Below are positions 61,572-64,000 of a DNA stretch of 64,000 nt, piece by piece. The stretch is taken from NCBI GenBank assembly GCA_018343915.1, contig JABRWF010000001.1, positions 5,394,001 through 5,458,000 of the forward strand, read 5' to 3'. Below the pieces are notes generated by a model. It was not told the origin of the DNA. It ran no database searches and saw nothing but the letters and a program-made list of their open reading frames with translations. This DNA comes from Agroathelia rolfsii (taxonomy: Eukaryota; Basidiomycota; Agaricomycetes; Amylocorticiales; Amylocorticiaceae). Position 1 is the first letter of the stretch. Each line of letters opens with the position of its first letter. Both the position numbers and the translations under genes were made by a program.

Positions 61572-62736
61572 TCAAGGCCTCAAGACTTCTTCACTATCCC
61601 AGAAATATTGAATATCAAAGGACTTGGGGCTATGGCAATGCGAAGGGAGTTTTTCCAGGACATTGCTGTGCAATAGCAAGAAGAAAAGCATCAAAGAAAA
61701 CAGGCCTGGAAATAGGGGCTCGACTTGTTCAATAAACGTGGCCTCCTCGATAGAGATGCTACCTCCTTCAGAGAAGCCCACAAAGATGATGCCTAATTGC
61801 ACATGGTGCCGCATGGAAACTTCGCTAGGAATGAAATCGTGAGTGCACGGATAGGAGATGAGGCAACGTTGTGTAGGAGACGCGAGGAGCATACGAGGGC
61901 GCCACGTATTGGGAGCGTGTTCTGTTGGGAGGAATAAAAATTGAATGGCGTGGACCGAAAACAAGTTTTGTGGTGGTCACATCTGGGTAGTAGGATATAT
62001 TCTCAAAGTAAGACAGATGGGGAGCCACATTAGTGTAACTGTCTTTGTCAAAGGTCTAGGATTGAGCAGCATTAAGATGTCCACAAGCCTTTAGTAACTC
62101 CTCAGTACCGGCGTCAAGGCGTCCTGTGTAGTTCTAATTTGGAGATTTGCTGTATTAAGAAAATACTCAAAAGTGGAGTATAAGGAATGGGTGGGGCTCC
62201 GGAGACAACCATCCGATGGCCTTGCAACGCATATACCGCCGTCAATGACAAGGCATCCTCGGGCCCTAAAAATACATGGACGTGACCGGGATATGATAGT
62301 AGCTGCAAAAGGCATTTCATGATAGGTAGATATGAGAAGCTCAAGTGCTTTAGCCCAGTCAATTTCGGGAGAACAGCAATGACTTGCTCTTGAAGCCAGA
62401 AGTCTGAGATCTGTATGTACACCAACCTGGATAACATGAGTGTAAAGAAGAGGGGCTGCACAACTTGTTTGAATCGACTAGGGACTAGAGATAAAGTATA
62501 AAGGTCCGGTTTTCCTGACTTGGGTCGAAGGACTCGAACAAAATCAAGCTCCATATTTCCTTGAAAAGCAACAGCAGCACTTGAAGTATACACAGTCTCG
62601 GTTTGTCCGCAGCCAATGGGGCGAGAAATGTGCAAAGAGGCCTTGGGTTGCAAGAAGAGAGGAATGAAACAACTTGAACTCTTGGACAGGGGCGGTAGTA
62701 CGGCCCGAGCCGGCATACCAGTGCAAGTGTCAGCAA
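61572..62736 (-). pseudogene. Decayed F-box family copy 3, head to head with the open copy
   Basis: On the minus strand an F-box-like start, FKEIWSLILFESFDPSQEN, is in one frame. The continuation LSLVPSRFKQVVQPLFFTL is in another, so a frameshift breaks the F-box. The second frame continues LQEQVIAVLPKLTGLKHLSF and ends at 62114 after PYTPLLSIFLIQQ. These match LQDRMIAILPKLTGLRYLVF and HYTPLLPVSFTQ of the open gene. About 60 residues present in the open copy between those blocks are missing. Below 62040 the frame changes again (VAPHLSYFENISYYPDV, then MRHHVQLGIIFVGFSEGG). The copy is the least decayed of the three, but still interrupted at least twice. Confidence 0.75.
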
Positions 62737-62882
62737 GCCTTTAGCGCTTTAGCTTCAACTCGTTTACTGCCTTCAAGGCTTACACATCTCTTACCACAAA
62801 GCCGTGACTATTTCTGTCTCCAGGCCAAACTCACTCCACCCCCCTTCCCACCATATCAACTATAATCGATTCGGGATAATAC

Positions 62883-64000
62883 ATGCGCATACACCAACCA
62901 TCATCCCCATTACCGAGGGAAATTTGGAATTCAATTTTGTCCTCTGGCTTGGCACATCAGGACTTCTGCGCCTTATCTCTGACGTGTAGCCACCTGAGAG
63001 AAATTGCGCAGCCCCTTGCTTTTACGGAAGTTATTTTCAAGGTCGGAGTGCTTTGTAGGTATAGTCTTGAGAGCTCGGGGGTTCGGCCCTGCTGGTCCCA
63101 GCCCCAGCCACAACAGATGGAGCGACTCCTGGGACTTCTTGAATTCATAGCGTCGCCGCGCATAGCGACTCGTGTGAAGTTCTGTGAGGTAAAGTATGCT
63201 ACCATTGAGGAAGTCACGTCTCTGGCTACGAATCTGCAGGAAGAGGAAGTACGGAAGCCAGATTGCTGGCTCCAAGATCGAATGATCGCTATTCTCCCAA
63301 AACTAACTGGACTGAGGTACTTGGTCTTTTCCGACTCGCCTATCATGAGCCACCATTTGCAGCTTCTATCAGAACCCGGTCTCTGCTGTATTCAGATGGT
63401 CTTTTCGAACTGTTACTTTGTGGAACCCAGGGTCACACCGCTTCTAACGACTTCGGAGGGGCCTCAAAATCAGGAGCTGTCAACGACAGGACGCTCCCCG
63501 GTCTTCCATTACACCCCTCTTTTACCCGTCTCGTTTACACAAAAAACCATCGGATTGCGATTCCTTGATTCGGATAATGGAATGAAGCCCCTGCTAAGCG
63601 TTTGCAGACCTTTTGAAGCTGTTCAATCCTTATCACTATTCAACGACGGGACTTACATCAACTTCATCCCTCATCTTTACCACTTTCAGGGTATACAATC
63701 CTTGAATATGGCTACGGAGGACCTGATCATGAGTGGCCCAATTCATGAGCAAGTCGCCACGTTCCCAAGACTTCAGATTCTCACGTGCCCTTTACATATC
63801 CTTCCTAACTTCACCTCGTGTCCTATCCATACGCTGACGATTTGGAAAAAGTATTCATATCCACGTAAAGAAGACATCTATCCTGCCAATTTTGTCCTTC
63901 AAATCAAACCACTGCTGTCGGGGCTATCTTCCTTGACACTCTTGGAATTGGAGGTCGATGCTGTCATCCAAGAACTTCTCTCTGATTGTCACAGCCTCAA
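62883..64000 (+). CDS. F-box protein, open to the window edge (at least 372 aa, 3' end outside)
   Basis: A single frame runs from ATG at 62883 to the last base without a stop. After a short leader (MRIHQPSSP) comes an F-box: LPREIWNSILSSG, DFCALSLTCSHLREIAQPL. Such domains bind Skp1 in SCF ubiquitin ligases, with the rest of the protein choosing the substrate. The remainder is Leu-rich with a repeating strand-helix pattern, for example RMIAILPKLTGLRYLVFSDS, FEAVQSLSLFNDG, ATFPRLQILTCPLHILPNF and LLSGLSSLTLLELEVDAV, resembling degenerate leucine-rich repeats. No intron is needed. It is divergent from decayed copy 3, whose 5' end lies about 150 bp away. Whether the part beyond the window is intact is unknown, so it could still be broken downstream. 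Confidence 0.82.
   Translation, partial: MRIHQPSSPLPREIWNSILSSGLAHQDFCALSLTCSHLREIAQPLAFTEVIFKVGVLCRYSLESSGVRPCWSQPQPQQMERLLGLLEFIASPRIATRVKFCEVKYATIEEVTSLATNLQEEEVRKPDCWLQDRMIAILPKLTGLRYLVFSDSPIMSHHLQLLSEPGLCCIQMVFSNCYFVEPRVTPLLTTSEGPQNQELSTTGRSPVFHYTPLLPVSFTQKTIGLRFLDSDNGMKPLLSVCRPFEAVQSLSLFNDGTYINFIPHLYHFQGIQSLNMATEDLIMSGPIHEQVATFPRLQILTCPLHILPNFTSCPIHTLTIWKKYSYPRKEDIYPANFVLQIKPLLSGLSSLTLLELEVDAVIQELLSDCHSL

Overview
This is nuclear DNA from a filamentous basidiomycete, most likely an Agaricomycete. Almost every gene is split by many short introns, mostly 46-95 nt, with GT...AG borders. The gene content fits: a DUF6533-type seven-helix protein, an F-box family with decayed copies, a P450 whose motifs are typical of fungi, the chitin-synthase chaperone Chs7 and a Pho80/Pcl-type cyclin. 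I saw no tRNA, rRNA, CRISPR array or intact transposon. All gene models come from reading splice sites and protein conservation by eye; joined exon lengths were checked to be multiples of three unless stated.

Left part (1-20 kb). A PSP1-domain gene (minus) and a single-exon GT25-type glycosyltransferase (plus) are followed by a ten-exon cytochrome P450 (minus) and a five-exon DUF6533 membrane protein (minus). Two decayed F-box copies lie on either side of the DUF6533 gene. Next come GPALPP1 (minus) and mitochondrial phosphatidylserine decarboxylase (plus), divergent from a promoter of about 250 bp.

Central housekeeping cluster (20-31 kb). UTP18 (plus, ribosome biogenesis) converges on a Spo22/Zip4 meiotic TPR gene (minus). 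Behind it on the same strand are a ChaC-type gamma-glutamylcyclotransferase with 15 small exons and CHS7 (minus). These are compact and unrelated in pathway: nucleolar rRNA processing, meiosis, glutathione turnover and cell-wall assembly.

Middle (31-56 kb). A single large gene, a 919-residue Pcl/Pho80-type cyclin (minus, 41.1-44.1 kb), sits between two stretches (9.8 kb and 12.1 kb) in which I can support no gene. These stretches are rich in homopolymers and short tandem repeats.

Right part (56-64 kb). A branched-chain amino acid aminotransferase (minus), a small uncharacterised ORF (minus) and a four-exon 102-residue membrane protein (minus) are followed by a third decayed F-box copy (minus). 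It stands head to head with an F-box gene that is open all the way to the window edge (plus, 3' end outside). The F-box family therefore marks both ends of the window and is the clearest sign of recent duplication and decay.
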